Part shown: positions 19,361 through 29,593 of the stretch, in pieces
Layout: each line of letters begins with the position of its first letter
Numbering within the stretch: position 1 is the stretch's first letter
Assembly (NCBI GenBank): GCA_028277205.1
Contig: JANQGT010000045.1
Span: 1-46,767 of the forward strand
Reading direction: 5' to 3'
Length of the DNA stretch: 46,767 nt
From: Candidatus Altimarinota bacterium
GTDB taxonomy: Bacteria; Patescibacteriota; Gracilibacteria; BD1-5; UBA2023
Notes under the pieces: model-generated
Seen by the model: the letters and a program-made list of their open reading frames with translations, nothing else
The model's database searches: none
What the model was told of the DNA's origin: nothing
Position numbers and translations under genes: made by a program

Positions 19361-21874
19361 ATGTCACAAAAGGAATCCCAGGCTCGCATCAAAATCAATA
19401 AACTCCTTGAAGAGGCGGGCTGGCGTTTTTTCGATTCTGAAGCAGGTGCGGCAAATATCACACTGGAAAATAATGTCAAGATCAGCAAGCACGATGTCGA
19501 TTCACTCGGTGAAAACTATGAGAAGACTCTGAACGGCTTTATCGACTTTTTACTGCTGGATGATCGAGGTTTTCCGTTCGTTGTCCTTGAGGCAAAGAAG
19601 GAAGATAAAGACCCTCTCGATGGCAAGGAGCAAGCTCGTCGCTACGCCCAATCGCAAAATACACGCTTCGTCATTCTCTCAAACGGCAATCTACATTATT
19701 TTTGGGATTTAGAGCGTGGAAATCCAGAAGTGATTATTGAGCTTCCAACACAGGAGTCATTGAAGCATCACCAGACATTCAAGCCTGATAATAAGCGTCT
19801 TGCTGCTGAAGAAGTGAAAGACAACTACATTGTTCTCACGCAAAATCCTAAGTACAAGGAAGATCCGCGCTACCAAAACGAGGGAGAGCGAAAACAGTAC
19901 TTCTACGATGAGGGATTGCGCATACTCCGTCCTTACCAGCTTCGTGCTATTCATGCCCTCCAAAAGGCGGCTGAAGATGGCAAGGATCGTTTTCTCTTTG
20001 AAATGGCAACGGGAACCGGAAAAACACTTGTCTCCGCTGCCGTTATCAAGCTCTTTTTACGCACGGGAAATGCAAAGCGCATTCTGTTTCTTGTTGATCG
20101 CTTGGAACTTGAGGATCAGGCTCGGAAAAACTTCGTTCGTTATCTCAAAAATGACTATACCTGTGTCATCTACAAACAGAATCGAGATGATTGGAGAAGG
20201 GCAGAAATTATAGTGACAACAGTACAAAGTCTTGCCTCACAGGATAAGTACAAAAAACTCTTCTCTCCGACCGATTTTGATCTTATCATTGCGGACGAGT
20301 CCCATCGTGCCATTGGAGGAAATAGCCGTGCGGTATTTGAATTTTTCGTAGGCTACAAATTAGGACTTACGGCTACTCCGAAAAATTATCTCAAGAATCT
20401 CGATCCTCAAAGAGTTTCACAAAAAGACCCGCGGGCGTGGGAACGACGCCAGCTTCTCGATACCTATAAGACATTCGGATGCGAAGGTGGAGAGCCGACC
20501 TATCGATACAACCTGCTCGATGGCGTAAAAGACGGATTTCTGATCAATCCGATCGTTACCGACGCTCGTACGGATATCACGACTGATCTTCTTTCTGACA
20601 AAGGCTATGCGGTGATGGTGGAGGATGAAAATGGAAAAGAAGAGGAGCAAATGTTTTTCCATAAAGATTTTGAAAAGAAATTTTTCTCCGAAAAAACGAA
20701 CAAGGTCTTCTGTAAAACATTTCTCGAAACTGCTCTCAAAGACCCGATCAGTGGAGAAATCGGAAAGTCTGTCGTATTTTGTGTGAGTCAAGCACATGCC
20801 TCCAAAGCTACACAAATGCTCAACCAGATGGCGTCCCAACTCTGGCAAGATAAATACAACTCAGACTTTGCCGTTCAAGTTACTTCAAACATTGCGGACG
20901 CTCAGCAATTCACTATCAATTTTGCGAATAATAATCTCAACGGTCATACGCACTGGCTTCCCGGCTACAAGTCGAGCAAGACTCGCGTTTGTGTAACTGT
21001 AGGGATGATGACGACGGGATACGACTGCCAAGACATCCTCAATGTCGTTTTGATGCGTCCGATCTTCTCCCCGACTGACTTTATTCAGATCAAAGGACGT
21101 GGTACGCGCAAACATATTTTCGATTATGAAGATGAGTATGGAGAAGTCTATCGTCACGAGAAAGAAAAATTCAAACTCATTGATTTCTTCGCAAACTGCG
21201 AATACTTTGAGGAAAAGTTTGACTACGATGAGGTGCTCAAGCTCCCGCAGATCGCCAATAGTGGCACTGGAAAAGGAGGGGACATGAGTATTGATATTGA
21301 CTCGATCAGTATCCTCGATCCTGATCAAATCAAAACCATGCAGGAGAATGCCGTCGATCTCGATGGCATGAAGATTGACCGAAAGCTTTTTGAGAAAGCG
21401 AAGGAAGAAATCAGTCAGGATACTGAGATTCGGGAAGCGGTGGAAAATGAGCAGTGGGATCGCGCCATTGCCAAACTTCGTGAGAAATACGAGGACAAGC
21501 CGCAACTGTATATCAATCTCGATAAGCTCAGGAAGTCGGAAAACCTCGATCGTCGTCTCTCATGGCGCGAGTTTCTCGAGCGGATTTTCGGTCATATCAA
21601 GGCATTCAAAGCAAAGGACGAAAAACTCGAAGAAGAATGCGAAAAATTTCTTGCCATTCACAAGCCTGAGAGTAGATATGTACCGCACATTAAAAACTTT
21701 TTGAAAGCCTATGTCACAGATGAAAAATTTCGAGAAATCATTAATAATAAGCATTTTTCTGACCTCAACTTCTATCCTGCATTTAGTTTGGAAGAATACC
21801 GAGAACTTAATGGATGGAGAGAGACTATCCCCGAATACATAAAAGACTATGTCCCTGTAAATTCGTATATGTAA
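19361..21874 (+). CDS. hsdR: Type I restriction enzyme, endonuclease/translocase subunit HsdR
   Basis: 837 residues. The N-terminal PD-(D/E)xK nuclease appears as GFIDFLLLDDRG ... VVLEAKKED (residues about 56-80). The SF2 translocase motor has MATGTGKT near 212-219, ADESHRAIGG near 310, LTATP, TTGYDCQDIL and KGRGTRK. It moves DNA past the bound complex and cuts it at a distance. The gene has not one in-frame TGA in 837 codons, unlike cas9, the HsdS half and the helicase in the same region. hsdM follows after 13 bp. Confidence 0.95.
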   Translation: MSQKESQARIKINKLLEEAGWRFFDSEAGAANITLENNVKISKHDVDSLGENYEKTLNGFIDFLLLDDRGFPFVVLEAKKEDKDPLDGKEQARRYAQSQNTRFVILSNGNLHYFWDLERGNPEVIIELPTQESLKHHQTFKPDNKRLAAEEVKDNYIVLTQNPKYKEDPRYQNEGERKQYFYDEGLRILRPYQLRAIHALQKAAEDGKDRFLFEMATGTGKTLVSAAVIKLFLRTGNAKRILFLVDRLELEDQARKNFVRYLKNDYTCVIYKQNRDDWRRAEIIVTTVQSLASQDKYKKLFSPTDFDLIIADESHRAIGGNSRAVFEFFVGYKLGLTATPKNYLKNLDPQRVSQKDPRAWERRQLLDTYKTFGCEGGEPTYRYNLLDGVKDGFLINPIVTDARTDITTDLLSDKGYAVMVEDENGKEEEQMFFHKDFEKKFFSEKTNKVFCKTFLETALKDPISGEIGKSVVFCVSQAHASKATQMLNQMASQLWQDKYNSDFAVQVTSNIADAQQFTINFANNNLNGHTHWLPGYKSSKTRVCVTVGMMTTGYDCQDILNVVLMRPIFSPTDFIQIKGRGTRKHIFDYEDEYGEVYRHEKEKFKLIDFFANCEYFEEKFDYDEVLKLPQIANSGTGKGGDMSIDIDSISILDPDQIKTMQENAVDLDGMKIDRKLFEKAKEEISQDTEIREAVENEQWDRAIAKLREKYEDKPQLYINLDKLRKSENLDRRLSWREFLERIFGHIKAFKAKDEKLEEECEKFLAIHKPESRYVPHIKNFLKAYVTDEKFREIINNKHFSDLNFYPAFSLEEYRELNGWRETIPEYIKDYVPVNSYM

Positions 21875-21887
21875 TTTCCTATACCCT

Positions 21888-24470
21888 ATGCTCAACCAAG
21901 AAATCAAGCATCGTATCGATGCCGCTCGACAAATCCTCGTCGGGAAAATACCTGATCCCAAAGCACAGGTTGAGCAAATCACCACCGCGATGATTTATAA
22001 ATTCATGGACGATATGGATCGAGATGCTGAGGAGCTTGGCGGAGAGGCGCGGTATTTTGTGGATGACCTCAAGGAGTTTTCTTGGGGACGATTGCTCTCC
22101 AAGGAGCTCTCGGGACAGGAAAGGCTGGATACATACATAAGAGCTATAGTTGCGCTTTCTAAATCACAGCAAATTCCAGGGCTCTTCCGAACCATTTTTA
22201 AAGACGCATTCCTCCCGTATCGCGACCCGGAAACGCTCAATCTTTTCTTGAAGGAGATCAATGGGTTTACCTATGAAAATAGCGAAAACATAGGAAACGC
22301 TTTTGAATACCTGCTCTCTGTGCTCGGAAGCCAAGGAGATGCGGGACAGTTTCGCACACCACGCCATATCATCGATTTCATCGTCGAGGTCATCGCTCCG
22401 AAAAAAGGTGAAACTATTCTTGATCCCGCCTGCGGTACTGCTGGATTCTTGATTTCTGCGTACAAGCACATCAAGCGAATTTACTCCTCAAACTTTATTG
22501 AGGAAGAATATGTGCCCACGTTTGCAGAAACTGATAATCGTGACATCACAACGGTGGAGATTCAGAAAAACGGAAAATACAAAGCAGACAGGCTAACTCT
22601 CGATGACAAGAAGAAGCTTGCACAAAATATCGTTGGCTACGACATTTCGCCTGACATGGTGCGCTTGAGTCTTGTGAATCTCTATCTGCACGATTTCAAT
22701 AGCCCGCAGATCTTTGAATACGATACTCTCACCTACGAAGATCGATGGGATGATGATTTCGATGTTATCCTCGCCAATCCTCCCTTTATGACACCGACGG
22801 GTGGGATCCGTCCGCACGAACGATTTCAAGTACAGGCGAAACGTTCGGAAGTCCTCTTCGTCGACTACATTGCCGAGCACCTCTCGATCAATGGACGCGC
22901 GGGCATCATCGTACCGGAGGGGATCATATTTCAGTCTGCGAACGCCTATAAAAATCTCCGAAAGATGCTGGTAGAGAACGATCTCCTCTGGGCAGTCGTC
23001 AGCCTTCCCAGCGGCGTATTCAATCCCTACTCCGGCGTCAAGACCTCTATCCTGCTCCTCGACAAACAACTCGCCAAAGAAACGGACAAAGTGCTTTTCG
23101 TAAAAATTGAAAACGATGGATTTGATCTTGGAGCACAACGTCGTCGCATCCAAAAAAACGATCTGCCCGCCGCCTACACCTGCCTCCAGCACTATCAAGC
23201 ACACCAGTCGCTAGAAAGATTTGCAGAGAGGACTATCGGCGCGCACACTGTATCGCCCGATGACATCGCCCGTATCGCCCATACCGTGCCACGAGAGCGC
23301 ATCGCCGAGAGTGGTGAATACAATCTGAGCGGGGAGCGGTACCGCACCCGCGAGACGGTCGCGAATGGGAAGTGGGAGATGGTGGAGTTGGGAGAGGTGT
23401 GTGAGATATTAAATGGTTATGCATTTGATGCTGGTAAATTCAATCATGATTGAATTGGCATGCCTATCGTAAGAATACGCGATATAAATTCATGATTTTC
23501 CAACACTTATTATAATGGAAACTATGAAGAAAAGTATTTGATTCATGATGGAGACTTATTGATATGAATGGATTGAGACTTTAGGATAAAAATTTGGAAA
23601 CATGGTCCCGCCTTGTTGAATCAACGAGTCTGTAAGTTACATTCATTTGAGAATGTAATACAATCCTTTGTTTCGCTCTTTATTCAAAAAGAATTAGACA
23701 AGATTCATTCGGAAACTTTTGCAGTAACAGTAAAGCATTTATCATCTCGACAGATTTCGAAAATCAAAATCCCCCTCCCACCCCTCGCTGTCCAGGAGCA
23801 GATCGTCACCGAGATTGACGGATACCAGCGAGTCATTGATGGAGCTCGACAGGTAGTAGAGAGCTGGAAACCAAGCATTAAAATCGATCCTGAGTGGGAG
23901 ATGGTGGAGTTAGGGGATAGAGTTAACTTCCAAAACTGATTTGCTTTTGAGAGCCAAAAATATATAAAACAAGGTTATCAAATTATTCGTATAACAAATG
24001 TGCAGAAAGGATATATAGATAATAAAAATCAAAAATTTTATCCTGAGAATGAATTGAAATGATTAGAAAATTTTATACTCCAATCTGGAGATTTATTAAT
24101 GTCACTAACAGGCAATGTATGAAGAGTGGGGGTACTTCAAAAAGAGCAACTACCTGCGGTGTTGAACCAACGAGTCGCAAAATTAGAGATTAAAAATCAA
24201 CAGTTATTAGATAAGAAATACCTCTTTCATATTCTCAATACTGATTCTTTTGAGAAAGATGCAATTGATCTCGCAAGTGGTATTGCCCAGAAGAATCTAT
24301 GAACAACAGCTTTAAAGAAGTATAAAATCCCCCTCCCACCCCTCGCTGTCCAGGAGCAGATCGTCGCCGAGATCGAGGCGGAACGTCAGTCCGTGGAGGC
24401 GTGTCGTGATCTCATCGCTCGCTATGAGGCACGCATCCGCGACCGAATTGCGGAGGTGTGGGGAGGCTAA
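21888..24470 (+). CDS. hsdMS: Fused type I methyltransferase-specificity protein HsdM-HsdS
   Basis: With UGA = Gly one frame of 860 residues joins both subunits. Residues 1-490 are HsdM, with ILDPACGTAGFLISAYKH near 178 (SAM binding) and ILANPPF near 293 (adenine N6-methylation). From about 495 follow two target-recognition domains. Each starts at KWEMVELGEVCEIL or EWEMVELGDRV and ends at IKIPLPPLAVQEQI, the HsdS conserved region. Eight TGA codons lie in the HsdS part (first at 23451) and none in the HsdM part. TGNV-G-RVG and LLI-G-MD-G-DFR match common HsdS motifs. The first TGA lies inside TRD1, so a UGA-stop reading would cut HsdS, not separate the subunits. Stop is TAA. Confidence 0.9.
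23766..24365 (+). repeat. 42-bp exact direct repeats at the ends of the two HsdS target-recognition domains
   Basis: 23766-23807 and 24324-24365 are identical and encode the conserved KIPLPPLAVQEQIV segment. An 18-bp repeat (23372-23389 and 23894-23911) marks the start of each domain. The domains between them are A/T-rich. These repeats could support recombination that shuffles specificity. Confidence 0.85.
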
Positions 24471-24766
24471 ATACATCCTGTATTGTATAAGATAGGAATA
24501 TGGACTCCCACTTTCAGATCCATCAATTCTTCCCGAGTCGCATTGCCGACACTATCATGCGGGAGTACCCCTGGCATCATCAGTGTCATATGGAGCAGTG
24601 CGAAAATGCTCAGCGCTATGCGAGCGCGTACACACATATGCACTTGCTGTACATGACTTTCATCTACATTTATCCGATCACCTGTTATGCCTTTCGTCGA
24701 TGATATGCGACGTATCTCTTTCGCTCGAGGATACGACTCGAGTAGATCTCGAAGTATCTCGGGCAT
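24467..24766 (-). CDS. Possible small hypothetical membrane protein
   Basis: A 99-codon minus-strand frame starting MPEILRDLLESYPRAKEIRR, with a hydrophobic stretch IALSIFALLHMTLMMPGVLP. It ends in TAG overlapping the hsdMS stop. A longer start at 24895 is possible. No family is recognised. The 440-bp gap between hsdMS and the helicase otherwise holds no gene, and plus-strand frames here look no better. Confidence 0.3.
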   Translation of the reverse strand: MPEILRDLLESYPRAKEIRRISSTKGITGDRINVDESHVQQVHMCVRARIALSIFALLHMTLMMPGVLPHDSVGNATREELMDLKVGVHIPILYNTGCI

Positions 24767-24909
24767 ACACACACTGCCACGACGATGTGATATATCCAGG
24801 GTATATCGGAGGTGAATGGGGAGGCTATGAGGGTGATAGAGGAGAGGATGAGAGGCATCCAAAGAAATGATTATGTTGTCAGGACGCACAACCAACGAAC
24901 AATTGCCCG

Positions 24910-27900
24910 TTAGATCTCTGTTTTACAATCATCAATGTCACGACACAATTGGTCTAATATCGTATTTCTATTATCAAACCAATCCTCGCTCCAGACACGA
25001 ATAATCTTCCATCACTTACTTTCCAAAATCTCCTGTCTCCAGATATCATTATGTCGCGCCCTCCATCAGCTGTGATAGGTTTTGCCATCACACTCGATTC
25101 AGCATAAATAGACAAAATCCGATTGATTGCTCTTGATTCATAAATCGATACGAAATCCACTCTCGGCAATTTGGTACTCTACGATATATCATCGTTCTTT
25201 GAGCGAATTCGCAACATCTTCCTCGAATGGCGAATCGGGTCAATGTTCGCATTGTGATGGACCCTCTCTATTGTACAATCCTCTCAAAATATTTCGAGCT
25301 GTTTGCGTCTCTCATGCGGAAACACTGCGCGCGTATTTGAGAAACGCTGCCAGAAAATATCGCTCTTTATCATTATCACGCTCGTTTTCATTGGCAACAT
25401 GCTCTGGACTCAACGATGAAACTAAGATCAGTGCTTCGCGCGCCCGAGTAATGGCAACATTGAGAAATCTCCTTCATTTCTCGGAAATGTTGACCTCTCC
25501 ATACCTTCTTTGTCCACGATCATCATAAATGGTGCTCATGATAATAATATCTCGCTCATCACCTTGGATATTTCGAACATTGCGGATGATGAGCGGATCT
25601 TTTCCTCATGGATCGCGAATACGCTCGATAAAATTACAAAATTTTTCGTTCTCCTTCATACGCTCGTCGATTTGATCTTCAATCATATCTTTTTGCTTTT
25701 TATTCAATGTCAGGATGCCGATACTTGGACACTCGGATGGCGAGAGAGGCAAAAAATGTGTTTCGAGAATGGAGAGAATTTTTTCAATTTCACCAATGTT
25801 CGTGCTGTCAGCACATGGACTGTCAACCCGACAAACCGTTATCGGAGCCGTCAAAAGTTTTTGGAGATGGGGATTGATAGGAGTGTTCGTAGGAGGAACA
25901 AATAATTTTCCATCGTAAAAAGCATGATTTGAGAAATCAATCAATTCTCGATGGTGCGATCGATAGTGCACCTGAAGCATTTGTGAATTTTGTGATCCAG
26001 TCATGACCGCTTTATCTCCAGCCTCCACCAGCGATTCCCCTCCTTCTATTGCCCTGTATTCTTTATCTTCTTCCTGTCCACCATATTCTTCGGATTCTTG
26101 CTGCATAAATCCTGTATATGGAGGCATTTGCATACGATCTCCCACGATGACTGTTCGTTTCGCCCGGTAGAGGAGCGGCGCCGCCTCGTCAGCAAAAAGC
26201 TGGGATGCCTCGTCAAAAATAATAATGTCTACACACTCGCTCTCCAAAGGCAATAATGCTGCTGCGCCGGTTGTCGTCGTGATCAAGATCGGATAGAGGC
26301 TAAACATTTCCTCTCGTCATTTACGGTAAAGCTCTCGCAATTCCGTGCGCTTTCGTCTTTTACTTTCCCGTATTGCCAGACATTTTTTTCGCTTCAAATC
26401 GTCTTGTGGTCAAAGGCGTTGAGTATAATGCGAACCAATCGCTTTCTTCACGAGTTCAAGTTTTTGCCCCATTTGCTTTTTCAATTGTTCCCTCTCTTTC
26501 TGAAATTCCTTTGGATTGCGAAACACACAGCGTTCATGCTGACGCTCTAGGGCATCGCGCCATTTTTCATATACGGCAAATTGGATCATGACACTCCAGA
26601 GTTTCGGGCAATCGCTCCACTCTTCGCACAATATACGACATACTTCGTTTTTCTGTATCCTCCTTTGTATTTCGGCAATATCCTTAATATTTTCCAATTG
26701 CTCTTTGAGAGCTGGGAGGCGATCAAAAAATACAATAAACTCGTCTGCATACGAAACAGTACTAGTCTCTTTTGAGAGAATTTCAAACAATTGACTCATT
26801 TCATCAAACACGGCATGAAAATTGCCATGGACAAGTCACACAAGACGAATATCCCGAAAGGCGAAAAGGGGGTGCTGCTGGTATTGCCGAATACATTCGG
26901 TCGTGTTTTGACTTTGCTGCCAAAGATTTTCGAGCGCATCTGTGATTTTGCGTCTGTCAGATCGTTGAAGATCTGCCGAAATGGCATAATACCTCCAGGG
27001 ATTTTCGTGATAACGACAATCAATATATTGCTTTTGAAATTCCTCTATCAACTCGAATAACGAATGGGCATCTGATCGATTTTTACAGTCGGATATTACG
27101 TCGAGATTCGCGATCTTTTGCTGTTGCGGATCGAGTTCTCGCTTGAGTATTTCCGCCTTCGCATAGATATTCCGGTATACGAGGGGGATATGGCGGTATC
27201 GCGGATCCGTGCCATCGTCATCCGGATCAATAGCCGCATACAGAAAAGAAATATGCGCATCCAGTTTGCTTTCTCGTGTTTCAATCTCGCTACTGATTTC
27301 TTCGAAAGATTTTTGAGAAAAGGGGATCGTAGGATCACGATCTATATCCTGTATGCTCTTCAAAACGCTTTTGCGAGATTTGTAAATATCCGGAATATAG
27401 GCAATGTAGTCTCCCAATCCGTCCTGTCAAAGACGATCAACGAGGATTTTCAAAGCAGCCGGCTGTTCTGAAACGATCAATACTTTCTGTCGGTTTTTGA
27501 TTGCATCTGCAGCGATATTGATAATGGTTTGCGTTTTTCCCGTGCCGGGAGGTCACTGAATGCAAAGCACTTCACTAGTACGACTCTGCCATATGGATTG
27601 CATTTGTGTTGGATCGGCATCTCTCACGATATATCTTTCCTTTTCTCCCGGAGCGGGAACGGCAGCATCCTCAGGTTTATTGTCTCATAAAAAGTAGCGC
27701 AGCACGCTTTCATTTATTGTATCGCTTCTGCTTGCGAGGCGTTTGAGATCATGAAAGATCTCGCGTTTGTGAAATGTATTTTTTCACAAAAAAACACCCG
27801 AAAACATGGTTGCATCTTGAGGGTTTTGATCAAATCTCTCATCGCTTTGACGTTCATCGTTCGCGAAAGTAATTCAGGGAATGTCGGCGAGCTTTTTCTC

Positions 27901-28599
27901 TGCGAGTGCAACAATCTCATCGTATGAATTTCAAATATCTTTCTCGTCATCCGCATCCTCATCGCCAATGGAGAGAGTGTATTCCTGGGAGAGATATGCT
28001 TCTAATATGGGATTCAAAAATCACACGGATACCGTATCCGGATTGGCGTCATCCCTGAATGTTGGAAACATTTCTCAAAAGTCGGCACCGACTCTCTGGA
28101 GATGAATAATATTATGATTGTTGTCCACTTTCACCACGACTTCCCACAAAAATACGGGAGACATCGCATACTTTTGATCTCATTTTTTTGGAAGCATGAC
28201 CATTGGAAAACCGATCGTCAAAGACAAAAATCCCCGGGAATAGAAAATCTCACGCCCATCTTTTTGAAGGTTTGTTATCTTTTTTCTTACGGATTCAAAT
28301 GTGTTTTTTGGAGAAGATTCCAAAAGTCCGACCGATTCTCAGACGAGAAATTTTTTGAAGAACGATGGTTTTGAAAAAACGAGATTTGCCTCATTGTATA
28401 CGCTCTCCTGTACTCGATTTTGATCGAGAGAGGTATTCGAGGCAAGTGCCTCACCGACCATATATGCCCCGATATCCACCGTGGAAGCTCTTGCACCCCG
28501 GGGATTCCAGCTCAAAAGCGGATTTCTCGAAAGAGAACGCAAAAGAAATGATTTATACAGCTCTTGAAGGACTGATTGATGCCCATTTTGACTATCCAT
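24910..28599 (-). CDS. Large SF1 helicase with C-terminal Vsr/DUF559-like nuclease domain
   Basis: This 1229-residue gene is hidden by at least 22 in-frame TGA codons. Residues 1-340 form an N-terminal region resembling those of DUF4011-type helicases. Walker A is GPPGTGKTQT at 349-358, its first Gly encoded by TGA. FDEASQ (near 795), VGDRMQMPP, VHYRSHHRELIDF, IQGDERDIIIMS (near 1010) and FLNVAITRARE are SF1 helicase motifs of the COG1112 group. Residues about 1165-1225 carry GIECDGKTYHSG ... DIWRQEILES ... IIRVWSEDWF, a Vsr/DUF559-type nuclease fold. Helicase-Vsr proteins occur in defence islands (known); the antiviral role here is inferred. The start overlaps the stop of the upstream gene by 8 bp. 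Confidence 0.88.
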
Positions 28600-28957
28600 A
28601 ATTTCCGAAGATAGCGAAAATCATCAACATAGCGATAATTGTTGTCGCTACCACAAGTCCAATAAGCATTGAGAAGATCATTTTATTTTGTTTTCGTATT
28701 TCACCGATCACCGTCTCGTGGGCATTGCTAAAACTTTGCATTCCTGTTTTGAGTTGCGATATATTCGTTTCTGCGTCTTTTGATACTTGTACGAGATGGT
28801 TTCTTATCTCTTCAAAGGATTGCGTAAAAGTTGTTTTTATTTCGCGTATTTCACCGGTCGTCGCTTCGTGGACGTGACTCATCTGATCAATCTGCGTCAA
28901 AAGCACGTATAAAACTGCAGGAAATGCGTCAAACTCATTTCCATCATTATGAGTCAT
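28592..28957 (-). CDS. Small coiled-coil protein with C-terminal membrane anchor
   Basis: 121 residues. Residues 15-90 are helical heptad-like segments with repeated EIR motifs (TTGEIREIKTTF, VIGEIRKQNK), as in signalling coiled coils. Residues 94-117 are a membrane span (MIFSMLIGLVVATTIIAMLMIF). The stop overlaps the helicase start (ATGGATAG), so the two are translationally coupled and probably work together. No TGA codon; stop TAG. The coiled coil would face the cytoplasm if the C-terminus crosses outward. Not assigned to a family. Confidence 0.75.
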   Translation of the reverse strand: MTHNDGNEFDAFPAVLYVLLTQIDQMSHVHEATTGEIREIKTTFTQSFEEIRNHLVQVSKDAETNISQLKTGMQSFSNAHETVIGEIRKQNKMIFSMLIGLVVATTIIAMLMIFAIFGNYG

Positions 28958-29057
28958 TTTCTCGTAGGATTCTTTAAATTGTCAAAGAATTCACTGAATC
29001 CATTCCGAAGCTGAGGCATTTGAAGGCATATATGCGGAAAGTGCTATGCTCACATTA

Positions 29058-29085
29058 AGTATACGAGAAAGCGTGTGAAATTCAA
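29058..29085 (-). promoter_or_regulatory. Predicted promoter of the coiled-coil/helicase operon
   Basis: Minus strand TTGAAT, 16 bp, TATACT, about 100 bp upstream of the first ATG at 28957. This leaves a 5' leader in which no clear structure was seen. Confidence 0.45.
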
Positions 29086-29218
29086 AATACAAAATCACCA
29101 TGTTTCTCTCTAATTCAACGGATGCCTCTCAATCGAATCCATCATCATTTTCGTACTGCACGAGAGGGAGGTCGTTATGGTCGTGAGAAAGTGTGGTTTT
29201 CGGGTATTAGAGAGCAAA

Positions 29219-29294
29219 TGGAGCCACCGACGGGACTTGAACCCGTGACCTCATCCTTACCATGGATGCGCTCTACCGGCTGAGCTACGGTGGC
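29219..29294 (-). tRNA. tRNA-Thr (anticodon GGU)
   Basis: A full cloverleaf on the minus strand: acceptor GCCACCG/CGGTGGC, D arm GCTC/GAGC, anticodon stem CATCC/GGATG with loop ATGGTAA (anticodon GGT in DNA), T arm ACGGG-TTCAAGT-CCCGT, and an encoded CCA. Its 3' 45 bp plus 8 bp downstream are repeated exactly at 17632-17684, and in decayed form at 11201. It therefore appears to be an integration target. Confidence 0.97.
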
Positions 29295-29302
29295 GGATAC
29301 AA

Positions 29303-29379
29303 TGGTCGGGGACGCGGGACTCGAACCCACAGCCTCACGCACCCGAAGCGTGCGCGCTAGCCAATTGCGCCAGTCCCCG
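29303..29379 (-). tRNA. tRNA-Pro (anticodon CGG)
   Basis: Minus strand cloverleaf: acceptor CGGGGAC/GTCCCCG, anticodon stem CACGC/GCGTG with loop TTCGGGT (anticodon CGG), T arm GTGGG-TTCGAGT-CCCGC, encoded CCA. It lies 8 bp upstream of tRNA-Thr and is probably co-transcribed. Confidence 0.96.
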
Positions 29380-29468
29380 AAACAAGTGCGGGCAAGTATA
29401 GACAAAAATCGCGCCAAAGCAAGAAAAACGCCCCGGAGGGGACGTCTGTGATGAGACAGCGATAAAGG

Positions 29469-29484
29469 GAGTCTCTAGAGACTC
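29469..29484. repeat. 16-bp perfect palindrome
   Basis: GAGTCTCTAGAGACTC reads the same on both strands. It lies 110 bp past the stop of the secreted-protein gene and 90 bp upstream of the tRNA pair. No T run follows on the minus strand, so a protein-binding site is as likely as a terminator. Confidence 0.5.
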
Positions 29485-29593
29485 GGGAGACAGAGTGACC
29501 TCATCGTGTCACAAATCCATACACTCTACAAAATGACTTTCGGTATCTCCTATTATTTTTCTAGTAAGCTATGATCATCCATCGCTAAAAGAC

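Noticed and set aside
23340-23453. Separate hsdS start near the HsdM-HsdS junction
   Set aside because: No stop other than TGA separates the two, so a fusion is the simpler reading; an internal start cannot be wholly excluded.
24583-24870. A plus-strand frame downstream of hsdMS
   Set aside because: Composition is Cys/His-rich and irregular; neither it nor the opposite frame is convincing, and only the latter was kept at low confidence.
29175-29417. An open frame over the tRNA pair (with EVTGSSPVGGS)
   Set aside because: Translation of tRNA genes; a common false positive.
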